A stretch of 64,000 bases of DNA, taken from contig CM055092.1 of NCBI GenBank assembly GCA_029204225.1, positions 63,695,260-63,759,259 on the forward strand. Reading direction: 5' to 3'. The position numbers and the translations under genes are program-made. How positions within the stretch are numbered: position 1 is the first letter of the stretch; each line of letters begins with the position of its first letter. Under the pieces are notes generated by a model. That model was not told where the DNA came from and did no database searches. It was given only the letters and a program-made list of their open reading frames with translations. Shown here one piece after another: positions 50,602 through 61,702 of this stretch. Source of the DNA: Diphasiastrum complanatum. Its lineage: Eukaryota > Streptophyta > Lycopodiopsida > Lycopodiales > Lycopodiaceae.

Positions 50602-51700
50602 GTGGAGTGGATCCAAGCAATGGATCTTGAGTATCAAGCTCTTATGAAGAATGGAACATGGAGATTGGTGGAGTTACCTAAGGACAAGAAAACTATTGGA
50701 TGTTTTCATGTTTTTACATCAAGTAGTGGATCTGGTAAACAAAGTTTGTTCAATGACTTCGATGGTCAAGTTGATGATCAAGAGGTTGATCTCAAAGGAC
50801 TTCAACAAGTCAAAAGAGAAGTTGGCAATTTGGAGCTAGTCAAGAGCATCAAAGGAGAGAAAATTGGCCAAAAATGTTATGGATATGTTTTTGTAGGTTA
50901 TTGAAGACTCAAGTAAGGTCAAAAGAGCAGCAATGAAGTGTTTTTCAAGTTTACTTTACTTGTTCTATCTCATGTTTGAGCATTTTCATGTGGATGTGTG
51001 CAAATTCTCAAGATATGGTAAAACTAGCTACATTGGTGAGCATCATTTTGATGTTGGATTTGTACTAGCATTCTTGGCTGGTTTTGGTGATGGAAATGAA
51101 ACTATTGGAGGTTCATTATAGCACTCATCCATGATCAAGTTCTCAAGTGTTGAGCTGCTTGATGACACTGTTTGGAGATTGTCCATTTTTGGTGAATTCA
51201 TGGTCATTTTCTTGTCTCAAGTATATCTTGAAGATGGACTAGTAAAACTTGGTTGGTTTATGGAGTCACATAGTGCTGATTTAGTATCTCCTCATGAATT
51301 TCCAAGGCTTGATGGTTTCTTGTGGCAAGATGGAGATGGAGGCTCATTTATGGAGTGTCATGGTGGATACATGGCAACAAAGGACAAAGAAGGAGAAGAC
51401 ATGCAAGCAAATGTTGATCACTCACATTTATTGTTTGTTTGTTGTATTGTTCCAGAGAGTTTAAAGTTGGTAGCATGGAGGAATCATCTCATTTACATTC
51501 TATGTGATTCTTCATGTCATATTGAGGTGCAATATCATTTTGTGAGGGAGCAAGTCATTGCAAAGGAGGTGGAGCTTCAGCATGTGTCCTCAAGGGAATG
51601 TGTAGTTGATATCTTCACCAAAGCATTGGGAAAATACTTGTTCATGAAGCATAGGATATCACTTGGAGTGTTATCAAAGTCCATTCTAAAACTAGTTTAA
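50602..51700 (+). pseudogene. Chimeric polymerase region: RT start, foreign segment, RNase H end
   Basis: The first 32 residues (EWIQAMDLEYQALMKNGTW, then LPKDKKTIGC) are the standard Copia reverse-transcriptase opening. From about 50703 the sequence has no similarity to reverse transcriptase until about 51480. A 189-residue frame (51131-51700) starts in this foreign part and runs without break into the RNase H end (IEVQYHFVREQVIAKEVELQ, then DIFTKALGKYLF). The whole polymerase core, including YVDD, is missing. The roughly 780-bp insert has ordinary composition and was not recognised. Confidence 0.8.
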
Positions 51701-51707
51701 GAGGGAT

Positions 51708-52344
51708 TGTGAAAGATGCAACTAGTTTAGTCATATTTTTATATTTGGCAAATTGAGGCCAACTTTATATTAGACTTAGAGTTTGACTTTTCAAAGTTCA
51801 TTAGTCTAAATTTCATTTGAATAAACATTTTTTGAAAGTGTGGGAAAGTTAGAAGTCGAGTTTGAGTAGATTCATATTTAAATGTTGGGTACATTGAATC
51901 TAGACCCAAAAATAGTAGAGTTTACATTTTAGAGAGAAAGCCAAGTGGCCAAATAGGGTTTGGACCTATTATATAAGGATGTAACTCATGGAGAGACATA
52001 TCTTCTCTCTCCTCTATCTCATGCCATGCTTATACATGGTTCTCTTGGGTTCTACTATCCATTGGTGCACTATACTTGTGATTGCTTGCAATTCTATGTG
52101 TAGAATGATCTATATTTGTTATTTTTGGATCCACACGTGTGAAATACAGTAGCTTGCTAGTTTTGTATGGACAACAACAATAGTTTATGATTGCTTCATG
52201 TTTGATCAAGTTCTATTAGTGTTTGTAGTCTATTTTGTGTGTAGATGCTGATTTTTCTACATTGGCAGGATTGGTGGAGTATCTTGTTTTGTAACTAAAG
52301 ATCTCTAGATGATTTGGATCTGAATTGATCCCAAATGTCTCACA
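51708..52344 (+). repeat. 3' LTR of Copia element 2
   Basis: It starts TGTGAAAGAT after the polypurine stretch AAGAGGGAT and ends GTCTCACA. It is colinear with the 5' LTR at 1497-2151, with many substitutions. Repeat R follows at once (52355), so the element probably inserted into an R copy. Confidence 0.88.
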
Positions 52345-52354
52345 CAAAACGCCC

Positions 52355-52745
52355 TTCTACAAATCAAGAAATCTTCATTCTCAGCCCATACTGCTTCTTA
52401 GGATTTGTATGAATACTTCACGGGAGTCTAATAGACCATTTAAGACTATTGGTACCATCACTTTTGGGCTTGTGGAGGTGTTTGCATGTTTTTAGATAGT
52501 ATGGCCTAGAAAAAGTGCACCCTACTACATAATTTTGACGTTTCTGTTCTCTCACGTGTGAAGCTAAGCTGGCAAGCTGATGTGTCAATCATCTCGTCAA
52601 TTGATCTCCCTCCGTACTGTGCTTTACAACGTCTAATTTGGTGCACTGTAACTCAAGTTATGGCTAGGGTGACAATTTCTATAAAATTAAAATTTACGTA
52701 AAATTTTTGTAATAGACAAAAAGTAGTTAATGTCGTGTGCTTTGC
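52355..52745 (+). repeat. Third copy of repeat R
   Basis: Direct match to 38870-39470 and 42309-42530 (TTCTACAAATCAAGAAATCTTC, CTCAGCCCATACTGCTTCT, ACGTGTGAAGC). Confidence 0.8.
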
Positions 52746-53563
52746 ATGCCAGACCCCACTCTACTTGACTCCTCGGTCAACGTAGATGACTTTGCACTAC
52801 AATTACTAATGCAAATCCAATCCACCACGATAACTACTACCCTCATCCACTCTTCTCATACAAAAACTCAATCACCTCCACGTCTACCTCCTATAAAACC
52901 TCAATCACCTCCACCTCCATGCCCTATCCACACTATACTCGCCCACTTCTTGACATTGGACCTTGGGAGCAATTACCACTAGCAGCCCAAAAGGCGGTTT
53001 GGCTAGTGAACGAGTCCCAATACAACATCTTTGGCTCTTAGGAGGTTAGCACACAATGAGACAATTCGAGATGGAGCCCTTGCAGATCTTCAGAAGGAGA
53101 AGACAAGGTTGGAGGCACATTTCAATCAACAACAGCAGCAAATCTAGGATTTGAATGCACACATCCAACAACAGCAGCAGATGCTCAGCAACCTCCAAAA
53201 CCAACTCCAGTTCAAGGATCAACAAATATCCCATCTCCACAATCTAACGACAAATCTTACTACAAAGAGGGACGACGCCTTGGCAGCCGCAACAGTAGCA
53301 TGCTCCGCCTTGAAGGAACAGCTAGACGTAAACTTCACCGACTTTGCACCTATAGCTATTCTCGAGGAAACTCAAATTCCAGTGGGGCATATCAATAGTT
53401 GGCACAAAAGTTAAAGGCCACAACAAAGCAACATAACAAAATGCAAAAATCATATACTACCTCCATCGAGGCCCTAAACCAACATATTGCCACCCTGGAA
53501 GAAATGTTACAGGCGGCCACACAATCGGCACCTTTTGTCGATGCAATTTCTTTTGGGTGTTAA
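52746..53563 (+). pseudogene. Retroelement-like coiled-coil ORF
   Basis: Frames 52737-52982 (Pro/Ser/Thr-rich), 53151-53414 (Gln-rich, HIQQQQQMLSNLQNQLQFKD) and a continuation from about 53408 in another frame to TAA 53561-53563 (IEALNQHIATLEEM) together look like one long coiled-coil protein broken by a stop and a frameshift. The last two frames join across 53408-53414 through a +1 shift. It lies just upstream of the hairpin array and LTR-like sequence and is probably the terminal ORF or gag of that element. No catalytic domain is seen. Confidence 0.55.
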
Positions 53564-53583
53564 GTAGGAATTAGTTTAGACAT

Positions 53584-53754
53584 CTTGCTAGTTGGGAAGC
53601 CTTAGCAAGGTTCATTTTGTTATTTCGTTGATCTTGGCTAGTTGGGAAAGCCTTAGCCAAGCTTAGTTTAATTTACGTTTTGAGCACCAGTTAGGAAGCT
53701 TTGGTGCTCCCTTTCCGTTCATGTTTTTATTTCTATTAGGAAGCTTTGTGTAGA
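53584..53754 (+). ncRNA. Array of four structured hairpins with a shared loop
   Basis: Hairpin 1 (53584-53609): stem CTTGCTA/TAGCAAG. Hairpin 2 (53633-53661): CTTGGCTA/TAGCCAAG. Hairpin 3 (53682-53709): GAGCACCA/TGGTGCTC. A weaker fourth (53732-53754): TCTA/TAGA. The stems differ in sequence but each pairs, while the loops are nearly the same (GTTGGGAAGCCT, GTTGGGAAAGCCT, GTTAGGAAGCTT, TTAGGAAGCTTT). Inside the loop a G-C pair becomes A-T in hairpins 3 and 4, keeping a GAAG tetraloop on a short stem. This looks like conserved RNA structure in the 3' part of the element transcript; its function is unknown. Confidence 0.6.
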
Positions 53755-53756
53755 TC

Positions 53757-55003
53757 TGTTGTAAAGCTACCTTTACAAGCTTTACTTCCGGCGCCATCGG
53801 CGCCAGCTATGTCCCCGGCACCAGCAGCGCCCCTGCTGCTCCCGGCGCCAACGGCGCCGGCGCCGCTCCCGGCGCCACTGTGACCAGAATCCAGCCGGCG
53901 CCAAGTTCCTATGGCTGAAAATCTTTGATCGGTTCTAGCGAAGTCCAGAGAGCTCAGATCGATGTGCAATCACCTCACACGATCTAGGCATGATTAAAGG
54001 AAGCCTGGGGATCAATAAAATCTAGAGAGAGAAAATGACTTTCTAGAAAGAGAAAATCCTAGAGAGAGAAAAACGTGCTTTACCAGCTTGGGTAGAGTGC
54101 TTGGTATGAGGGGGGGTGCCGAATCACACCAATACTATAGGGGAGTGCGGGTTGCGACTCAGGGCGAGCTCCAACCAAGTCTCAGCCTCCCTTGCTGGAA
54201 TGTTGTCATGGCTCTCGCCTTGGCATGCTAGCGCCCCGGAGACTAGGGTCGGTCACACACTTGAAATGTAACCTTCTCAGATTTATCAATAAAGTGGGAT
54301 TTTCCTCAAACTGACTCTGATTACCTTCTGGGTTTCAGTGTTCGGTAAAAGCGCCAGTTGTAAGGCCGTTTTCAAAATTTTTAACTTGGCACATAGCTGA
54401 GGGTCGTATCCCGGGACCCCAGCGGTATGCCGTCGGGACCATTCGGTCCGTGGCGCCAGCGGTATGCTGTCGGGACCATTTGGTCCAAGAACTGGTTGTT
54501 TCCATATCTGTCGCGGCTTGTGGTTCTGAGTGTTCCTTGCATGAACGTGAATGGGTTAAGCTCTTGGGGAACGGGCTCTAACCTGTCGGCTGAGTTGGAT
54601 GGCTTGCTTGGGTGGATGTTACCTGTTTATGGCTGTCCAGTCTGGCGTGGCGCCAGGTTGGCTTCCAGCGCTCGTGACGAAGCTTTCAGTTGGTTAAGTC
54701 TGATGTAAGTCAGACCGCTTGCTTGGAATGGATGTTACTCGTTTGTAACGAAGCTTCGAGTTGGTTAAGTTTGATGTATGTCGGGCGGCTTGCTTGGAGG
54801 GAAGTCACCCACATCGGGACCCCCGATCTGGCATGGCGCCAGGTTGGATCTCAATGTTGGTTTTCGGAACTTCATGTTGGTTAAGTCTGATTGTTGTTGG
54901 CGAGTTGGCTGCTTGTATGTCAAGTGGGTTTGGATGGCAAGAGTTGAAGGCTGGGAAGCTAAGTCGTGGTTCCCGGCTCCCTTTGGGATGCCTGCGCTAC
55001 AAG
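53757..55003 (+). repeat. LTR-like GC-rich repeat
   Basis: It starts with the hairpin TTGTAAAG-CTAC-CTTTACAA (53759-53778), followed by a GGCGCC-rich tract (53790-53900), an AGAGAGAAAA tract, the possible polyadenylation signal AATAAA at about 54287, and from 54600 diverged repeats of AGTTGGTTAAGT.TGATGTA..TC (about 54690, 54760, 54880). Parts recur at 1-183 (direct) and 184-620 (inverted), and a 40-bp piece at 4971-5010. I take it as the LTR or 3' end of the same element as the coiled-coil ORF. Frames across it are not called. Confidence 0.6.
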
Positions 55004-56722
55004 ATCTTAGAAGGTGGATGACAGGTCTACCATTATACTACGCACGAACCCTTCATTAGACCTAGCCACCACAAAAGAGTAGAAATACTTCCAACATAAA
55101 ATCCAAAATTTTTGGTTTTTCTCAGTTTTTTGAATTGTCTACCAAATGAACCAAGATTACTGAATTGGCCATACGGGAGTCACTTTCAGTTGGATTTGGT
55201 CTACTTCACTTACAGTGAAGAATAGACGGATTCACTAACTAAAATTAGTTATTTCTTGAAATAAATAATTCAAGATGGCTGAAGAAGTTGCAAATCAGGT
55301 TGTGCCAAATCCGGCTGCACCTTCATAGATGCAGATTTGCTAGCAATTGAGTACGACACTCAATGACATGAACTATCCACATAATTTGAGAGACTAGTAG
55401 ATGGAGGTTCTTTTGAACCAAATAAAGCTATTGTCTTCTCAGAGTCTCGAATTTCAGCCTAATTCATGATGAGAAGGAAATTGAAAGTGTCATATTGTTC
55501 TTATGCGGCAATGCGTCGTGATGGTGGTGAGATTTGTCGGTGAAATCCACGACCAAGGATGCTTTTTCGGAGGTTTTTAAAAAGGCTTTCGTAATAGTTG
55601 ATGACATCCATTACTACCAGAAATTTGTGAATTGCAAGATGGGTAATAAGAGCCCGGACTTATATCCAAGAATTCATGGACCTCTCGAATAGAATTCCAT
55701 CATTCGACCCCAAGTTGGCTTTATGACTATTTATCCTAGGTTTGCACATCGACTATTAGAACGAATGCACAAGGAATGTGCTTCAAAGCCTCGAGAATGC
55801 ATTTTGGATAGCAAAAGCATACGATTCCACGGTGAGCCACGACCGCCACCTATTTGGATAGTAACACCCATGATCGCCGCAAAGACAACAAAGCTCAACG
55901 TCTTTATATATTTGTATATGTTTGATTATTAAGTGTACAACTTAATCTATCGATCATTCTAACATCAAGTAATCAAGCATTTGGAATTAGATGATTATTT
56001 GTAATTAATCAGACACTACAAATGTTTTCACATTGATTAGATTCAGACACATAGTTAGAATAGGCTATTGAATGATCTTCGAATCATCGAAGCTATTACA
56101 AAACTCATAGTTGTTTTTGAGTACGCGGTTTCTACCGCAATTGTCTTGTGCTCATCATAATTTTATCTGAATCTTTTTAATCAATTTGTCATCTTATTTC
56201 GTTCAGATTATGTCAATGTAAATGCACGCTACTATGTTTTTATCGTTCTATTTGATACTGCTTTCTTATCGATTTGTCTGGATTGTCTAACATTTATTTC
56301 TATAACTAAGAATCATCAAACTTTGTGTTTGTCTACGTAATTGCCCTTATCAGTTCTAAACACTTCAAAGTCAGAATCAAGTAGAATAAGTCGAGCCATA
56401 GTCCTCCAGCGACTTATCTTAGGATGAGTTTTGGCTTTATAGTTTTGAAAACTACAAAACCTATATCACAATTTCAATTTTTCAAGAAGAAACCCTTGGA
56501 TGTCAAGCCCTCAAATTCTAGCCAATTGAATGTTGTATAATGTTGCTAATCTCCTTCTGCCACCAGTCTGTAATTTGGCAACGTGTATGCCTGAATCAAC
56601 ACTCCACAACTCTGATTACTGGTTTATGATAGCCTATAGTTAAATGGTTCTTCGAATTCTCCCTAAATTCGATTCCTAATTGCCGTAAACTACATAGACC
56701 AAGGCTCTGATATCATATAGAG
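55004..56722. other. Degenerate gag-like sequence, weak
   Basis: From ATG 55275 mixed frames give a short MAEEVANQVVPNPAAPS start and, later, phrases such as ALRKAF-like and YYQKFVNCKMGNKSPDLY (about 55560-55650), reminiscent of a Gypsy gag but full of stops. From 55950 to 56700 nothing is recognised. Confidence 0.3.
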
Positions 56723-57100
56723 GATCTAACTTGCAATTTTGTATTGGCAATCTCACAGGCTATCAACCATCAGAATCACATAGACAGAAAGAAATAGTGC
56801 ACCACCACCCAAACAACTCTCAAAAACTGTATAATACGCAAAGAGAGAAAATAGTAAATTTATAGATAGACTTTTATAGGGGGTACCATTGCATGGTAAA
56901 ATGGTCCCCATTATGGGACGCGTGTCCTGACTTAGGCATGCCATCAACAAGGCACACACATTGTAACATAAGCAGAAAATTGAAAAAAATGCTAAAATGT
57001 ATCCAAGATCAAAATAGCTCAAAAGAAAATTGATACAATTAGACTAAGAACAAGTATGGCTAGTCAAGATTACATAAAAGATTAGGTATCCCAATCTCAA
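56706..57100 (-). repeat. LTR and PBS of a minus-strand element
   Basis: On the minus strand, TGATATCAGAGCC (plus about 56708-56720) is a PBS-like sequence following ATCCTCTATA. The bases up to about 57100 would be the LTR. The outer end is not defined and no coding sequence was tied to it. Confidence 0.5.
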
Positions 57101-58367
57101 TCAATAGATCAATAGAGTTATGCAAACTCTAGATATCACAAATTGCTTACATACAAAAGATTAAAAAAAAGCTTTAGAAATAGAAATGACACCATACTAT
57201 ACTTGTCGAGAGTTCGCATTAGGTCACCAAGATACAATGTAGGTGGTTTGCCAATACATATGGGAAGGTGTGTCCCACCAATCTAAATGAGCCTAGATAA
57301 AGATGGATGGTGTAGATTAATTCTAGATGTATTCAACAACTAAGAAATGAGATATGTGCATGTCAAGTGGCGGATAGCTTCTAGAGATCTTATCTCAACA
57401 TGGAGGATGACCCAAATGTTGGGTTTAGCAAGGTGCCGATCAAATTTGGCATTTGTCCTAAAGTTGAAATTTGCATATTATTTCATGACACCTAACAAAT
57501 AGTGAGGGTTAAGTATATCTCTAGTCTGACAATCATATGTTGTTCGAATTGGCCGAGTGTGGATAACTCTAGTCTACTAATAAGTGTATGTTTGTGGCTC
57601 ACATGTGCTACATTGGTCTAGTCTACTAACAATTATATATTGCCGGAATCAACCCATTTGTGGTGCAAATGGTATGGAGTTTTTAGGTGGGCTTGCCCAC
57701 ACTTGTATCTCAAAAGCACATGCATGGGAAACTACCGCTTGAACAAGACTACACCATGTAGTCTCACCATGTGGACAATACCTCACCATTGAAAAAAAGA
57801 GTTTGAAAGACTCATCAATTGGCACATGAAGATACTTTTCTTTCAGTTCCAAAAGAGAATACATTTGCAATGATGACAAGTTTATATATGTTGGTATATG
57901 AGAGCATTTCAAGTTCTCTTAGTGGGACCAAAAAGCAAGAGAGTCTCTTAAAATTAAAAAAAAGCATGAAGAATCTAGCCGGGTTTGGACAATGACTTGT
58001 TACCCAATAAGGTGAGGCCATGTGGCAAGTGACAAGCCAGATGACCCAATTCATGTCTGCTGGCTCTTCGTCTTCTTTTCACACTTCCACTTTTCAGCTT
58101 CTTTTATTTTGCTTTTTGTTCTCTCTTTTCTTTTCTTTTCTGATTTGCGATCATCAGTAAGTAAGCTGTATCACACCTTGTTACAGGAAGTCAGTTTTGA
58201 TCATACGATTCAGTGTTGATGATGAACATGTACATGCATGAAGGAGCAATGTCGCTTGGCAGCAGCTAGCAGCAGAGGGCTGTGTGGCAGGTGCGCGAAT
58301 TCATAGGGTAAAGTGAACGGGTTCGCTACTGTGGAGGGAAGAGGAGCGGCACTGGTTTGAGTAAGAG
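57101..58367. promoter_or_regulatory. Region upstream of the histone deacetylase
   Basis: No gene is seen. The last 350 bases before the start codon become less AT-rich and include a pyrimidine stretch (TTTTCTTTTCTTTTC, about 58126-58141), fitting a promoter and 5' leader. No clear TATA box or transcription start could be fixed. Confidence 0.35.
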
Positions 58368-59822
58368 ATGGGTTTGGGGGTTGGACTGGTATATGATAAG
58401 CGCATGTGTGCTCATGCAAATCCCTATGATCCATCTCATCCAGAGAAGCCAGCACGCCTTACCTCCATTGTGGAATGTCTGAACTCATCTGGAGCACTGC
58501 AGAGGTATGCCACTCAATTAAAGCTGTGCAAGTTCTTATCTCGCTTCAGTAGATAAAAAAAAGTCTATATCTGGCTTTAAAAAATGACGAAAAGCCCTTG
58601 CCTTGCTTCATTAGATGGCAAAAGGTTCATACTTTGCTTTGCAGAATGAAGAAAAATTCTTGTCTTCTTCACAACACGAGAAAACGTTCATATTTGGCTT
58701 CACAAAATGAAGAGAAGTACTTGTCTTGTTTCACTAGATAGAAACTCGAGTCAAAAAATGAACAAAAGTTCTCATCTTGATAGGCTAAATGGAAAAAAGT
58801 TTAAATTTCAATTCACAAAATGAACAGAGGTTATTATCTTGATACACTGGGTGGGAAAAAGTTCAATAAAGGCAAGGTCTTATCTTGATTCACCAGATGG
58901 AAGTTAAGCTCTCACAAGATAAAGAAAATTTCTTGTCTTGCTTTGTAATTGTGATGATTCTGTGCTCTGAAAGTATGATGATTACAGATGCGTGCGAGTG
59001 GAAGCACGGGAAGCCACCGACGAAGAATTGGCTTCTGTCCACACACATAAACACATTGCCATCATGAGGGCGGTAAGCAGTAGATCCTATGGTAGAGAAG
59101 GCAGAGCTGCTCTGGCAAGGCGATATAGTTCCATTTACTTCAATGAAGGGTCTACTGAGTCTGCCCTTTTGGCTGCTGGATCCACGATTGAGGTAAGCCA
59201 ATAAGCTTCATTGCATGCTCATTTTTGAACCATTGTTGCTCATTCGAACCTTTTCCAAATTTAGCTTCTAAATTGTTTTGGCTGTTGGGGTTGTGTAGGA
59301 TAGCTCAGGGAAGAATATGGTTATCAAATTTTGAACAATTAACAATTAGGGTAACATTCAAACTTGATGGCTTTAGATTCCATTTTGCAAATTTACTTTG
59401 ATTCCTGTGACAGAGAAGTTGCTAATATGGGTTCATTTAATTTATGTTGGCAAGTATGCTTCTTTTTTGTTTCTTGCTTTGGCAAACCTTAAAAGACTTA
59501 CTTATTATTCATCATCTGGAGATTATGAGCTGCTTATGCACACTGAGTAGATTGAGTGTTTCTTTCTGGTACTTTGTGCTTTATCTTAACCTTGCTAGGG
59601 TCCTGGTCTGTTAATTGTCATTAGATTATCCATGAACTTTTCCTGTTATTTTCTGTGTTGGTTTGTCTAAGCCAGCTATCCATAAACGTAGCTGAGAATA
59701 AATTTCAAGCGGGCGCTGCTGTAGTTCGACCACCTGGACACCATGCAGAAGCAGATGCTGCAATGGGCTTTTGCCTTTTCAATAATGTCGGCATTGCAGC
59801 ACACGTCCTTGTGCATGGAAAG
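58368..59822 (+). CDS. Class II histone deacetylase, exons 1-3 (incomplete)
   Basis: Exon 1 is 58368-58504, exon 2 is 58988-59192, exon 3 is 59676-59822; all boundaries have GT and AG and the phases fit, giving 163 codons. The start is set by an in-frame TAA two codons upstream (58362-58364). The protein begins [20 protein letters not shown] and matches the N-terminal part of plant RPD3/HDA1 class II deacetylases of the HDA5/HDA15/HDA18 type: SHPEKPARL, the VHTHKH stretch, [19 protein letters not shown] and the active-site-proximal [20 protein letters not shown] with its HH pair. These are zinc enzymes that remove acetyl groups from histone and other lysines. The zinc-binding DxDxHxGxG block and the rest of the catalytic domain should follow exon 3 but are not present up to 64000. 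Either the next intron exceeds 4 kb and holds Gypsy and hAT DNA, or this is a gene fragment. Confidence 0.88.
58540..58910 (+). repeat. Minisatellite in intron 1 of the deacetylase
   Basis: About six diverged units of roughly 63 bp, each with TTCTTGTCTTGCTTCACTAGATGG, AAAAAGTTCATATTTGGCTTCACAAAATGAA or variants. It fills most of the 483-bp intron. Confidence 0.75.
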
Positions 59823-60859
59823 GTAAGAGTATCACTATCACTGCCAACTATTGCCGTAGATGATATTGGTAGCTTCAATTGTTGCACTTTATCATAGTCC
59901 ATAGGTTTGTAGAGTAGAAAGGATGCCCAATTTTGCAGAGAACCTGGCACAAGTTCTGTATTGGAAAGAGCAGAGAAGCAAATAAGTAATTTGTTGAAGG
60001 AGCTCATTGAGTCCAGTGGTAAGAGCTTGTTTGGTTCTCAATCCTAGTTCCCAGGGGCCCGTTTGGCCCTAACTACGCAATCTGGTAAGTTGGGGTATAA
60101 TGTCTTTATTTCATTGAGCCCTTAGGATGCATGTACATAGATTGCCTGATATACAATATAGTCAAAGGGGTTTGATAGAGAATGAAGTGGACAATATTTT
60201 TCTAAAATGATCCCTAAGTTGCATCGGAACCACATTCTGGAAAACTGGAACACTGAAAAAAATAATTCTTGGAAATCTTTTTATTTCTAGCCCGCGAAGC
60301 CCGTTATTGGGCGCACTTTGTAATGAGGTTTTGGAGGTTGTGGACAGAGCAATAGGAGGCCAAAATGCATGTGTGAGCACTCAAGGTAGCGATCTATGGA
60401 AGGTGACCGTAGCACAATGGAGATGGAAAAAGTGAGTGGAGATTTTCAAGCAAAACACCTTCTTGAAGCTATTTTCCACCATTTTTTTCTTTGCTTTGTT
60501 TGTAGGCTATAGTGCATCATTTAAAGTGAATCCTGTTGCTAGGATTGGTTGTAGGGTTGCTAGGGAGACAGTGATTGCACGTTCCCGGGCTTCTTTTGGC
60601 ATAGGTGGTCGGCGTATGCATTCATGTGTTTGATGTGCACGAGGCCCCGCATGGTTGTTTCTAGGTTTAGGGTTTAGGGGACTGGGGTTTAGGGTGCATC
60701 TATGGGCATTAACAGATAGTGTTTGGTGGCTTTAAAGGTGTGTTAGCTTTTTTTTTCTTTGTTTTTTTGTCATTGATCCACTTTGCATTGACTTTTTGAC
60801 CCTTTTTTAGGGGTTTTAGAGTCTCTTTAGCCATGTATGTGGCGGGATCAACCATGGTC
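59823..60859. other. Region after exon 3, no further exon found
   Basis: A possible open piece at about 59940-60018 (EPGTSSVLERAEKQISNLLK) is followed by GTAAGA, but its phase does not fit exon 3. GGGCCCGTTTGGCCC at about 60054-60068 resembles the ends of some plant DNA transposons. The rest is unassigned. Confidence 0.35.
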
Positions 60860-61702
60860 AATACCTAGGAGATAACTTGCGTAGCACGTTTGACTTCGAA
60901 GGGACTAGTAAATACACCCAATCTCCTTTCTCAAATTCCCGATAGGTACGGTTCTCACGAGCATAACTCTCTGCCCTAGCTACAGCCCTGGACAAGGTAT
61001 CTTGTGCCATCTCTAGCTTTTGCTACATCTGAGTCAGAAACTCTGCAACGCTAGGTATCTTATGCGAAATCCCTACAATTGCCGGACTGAGTGGCCTGAA
61101 ACCATAATTGAGCTCGCATGTCTCTTGTACGCGAACTCCGATGGCGGTAAATGCTTTACCCAGTCTGTTTGCGTACTACTAACATATGCCCTAAGCATAT
61201 CTTCCAAGATCTGGTTCACTCGATTTGTCTGACCATGCGTCTAAAGATGCTCAGAGCTACTCATCCACAACTGTGTTCCCAGCTTGGCGAACACCCCAAT
61301 CTAGAAATTTCCCGTAAACTTGGGATCCCTGTCAAACACAATGGACCTCGGAAGGCCATGCAACCTGACAATATTCTGAATAAACAACTTAACACTTTGC
61401 GGAGCTATGACCTTCTTGGTCGTTGCGATGAAGTGAGGCATCTTGGAAAATCTACCTACCACTACCATAACGGAATTTAATCCCATTTGGGTCTTGGGTA
61501 GCCCAACAATAAAATCCATAGAGATGCTTTCCCACCTTTCTGTAGGTATCTCAAGTGGATGTAGCAAGCCCGGAGGACTTACATTCTCGCCCTTGTTCAC
61601 TTGACAAGCTGTGCAACGTTGGACATACTCTCTTACGTCTCGCTGCAGTTGTGGCCAAAAATAATGTCTTCTTATAAGTTCATTGGTCCTATCAATACTC
61701 AT
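60860..61702 (-). pseudogene. Gypsy integrase fragment, minus strand
   Basis: The first part (61702-61301) is open: an H2C2 zinc-binding domain (RRHYFWP, then CTACQVNKG) and the rve core (ISMDFIVGLPKTQMGLNSVM, VFDRDPKFTGNF), so the first two catalytic aspartates are present. After 61300 the remainder is followed through several frames: HGQTNRVNQILEDMLRAYVS contains the motif with the third acidic residue, and WVKHLPPSEFAYK the next. Stops and shifts make it inactive. Gag and reverse transcriptase are absent. Confidence 0.9.

Larger units (their letters stand above)
48205..52344 (+). mobile_element. Copia element 2 (5'-truncated, chimeric)
   Basis: It starts inside the leader, colinear with 2410-2751 of element 1, then carries gag, protease, integrase, a short reverse-transcriptase start, an unrelated segment, the end of RNase H, a polypurine tract and the 3' LTR (51708-52344). 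The 5' LTR is missing. It belongs to the same family as element 1 and the integrase fragment at 24.2 kb. Confidence 0.9.

Noticed and set aside
59940-60018. Possible fourth exon of the deacetylase (helical EKQISNLLKELI segment ending before GTAAGA)
   Set aside because: Joined to exon 3 in the required phase 0 it meets a stop (TAA) after 16 codons, and it does not resemble any deacetylase segment.
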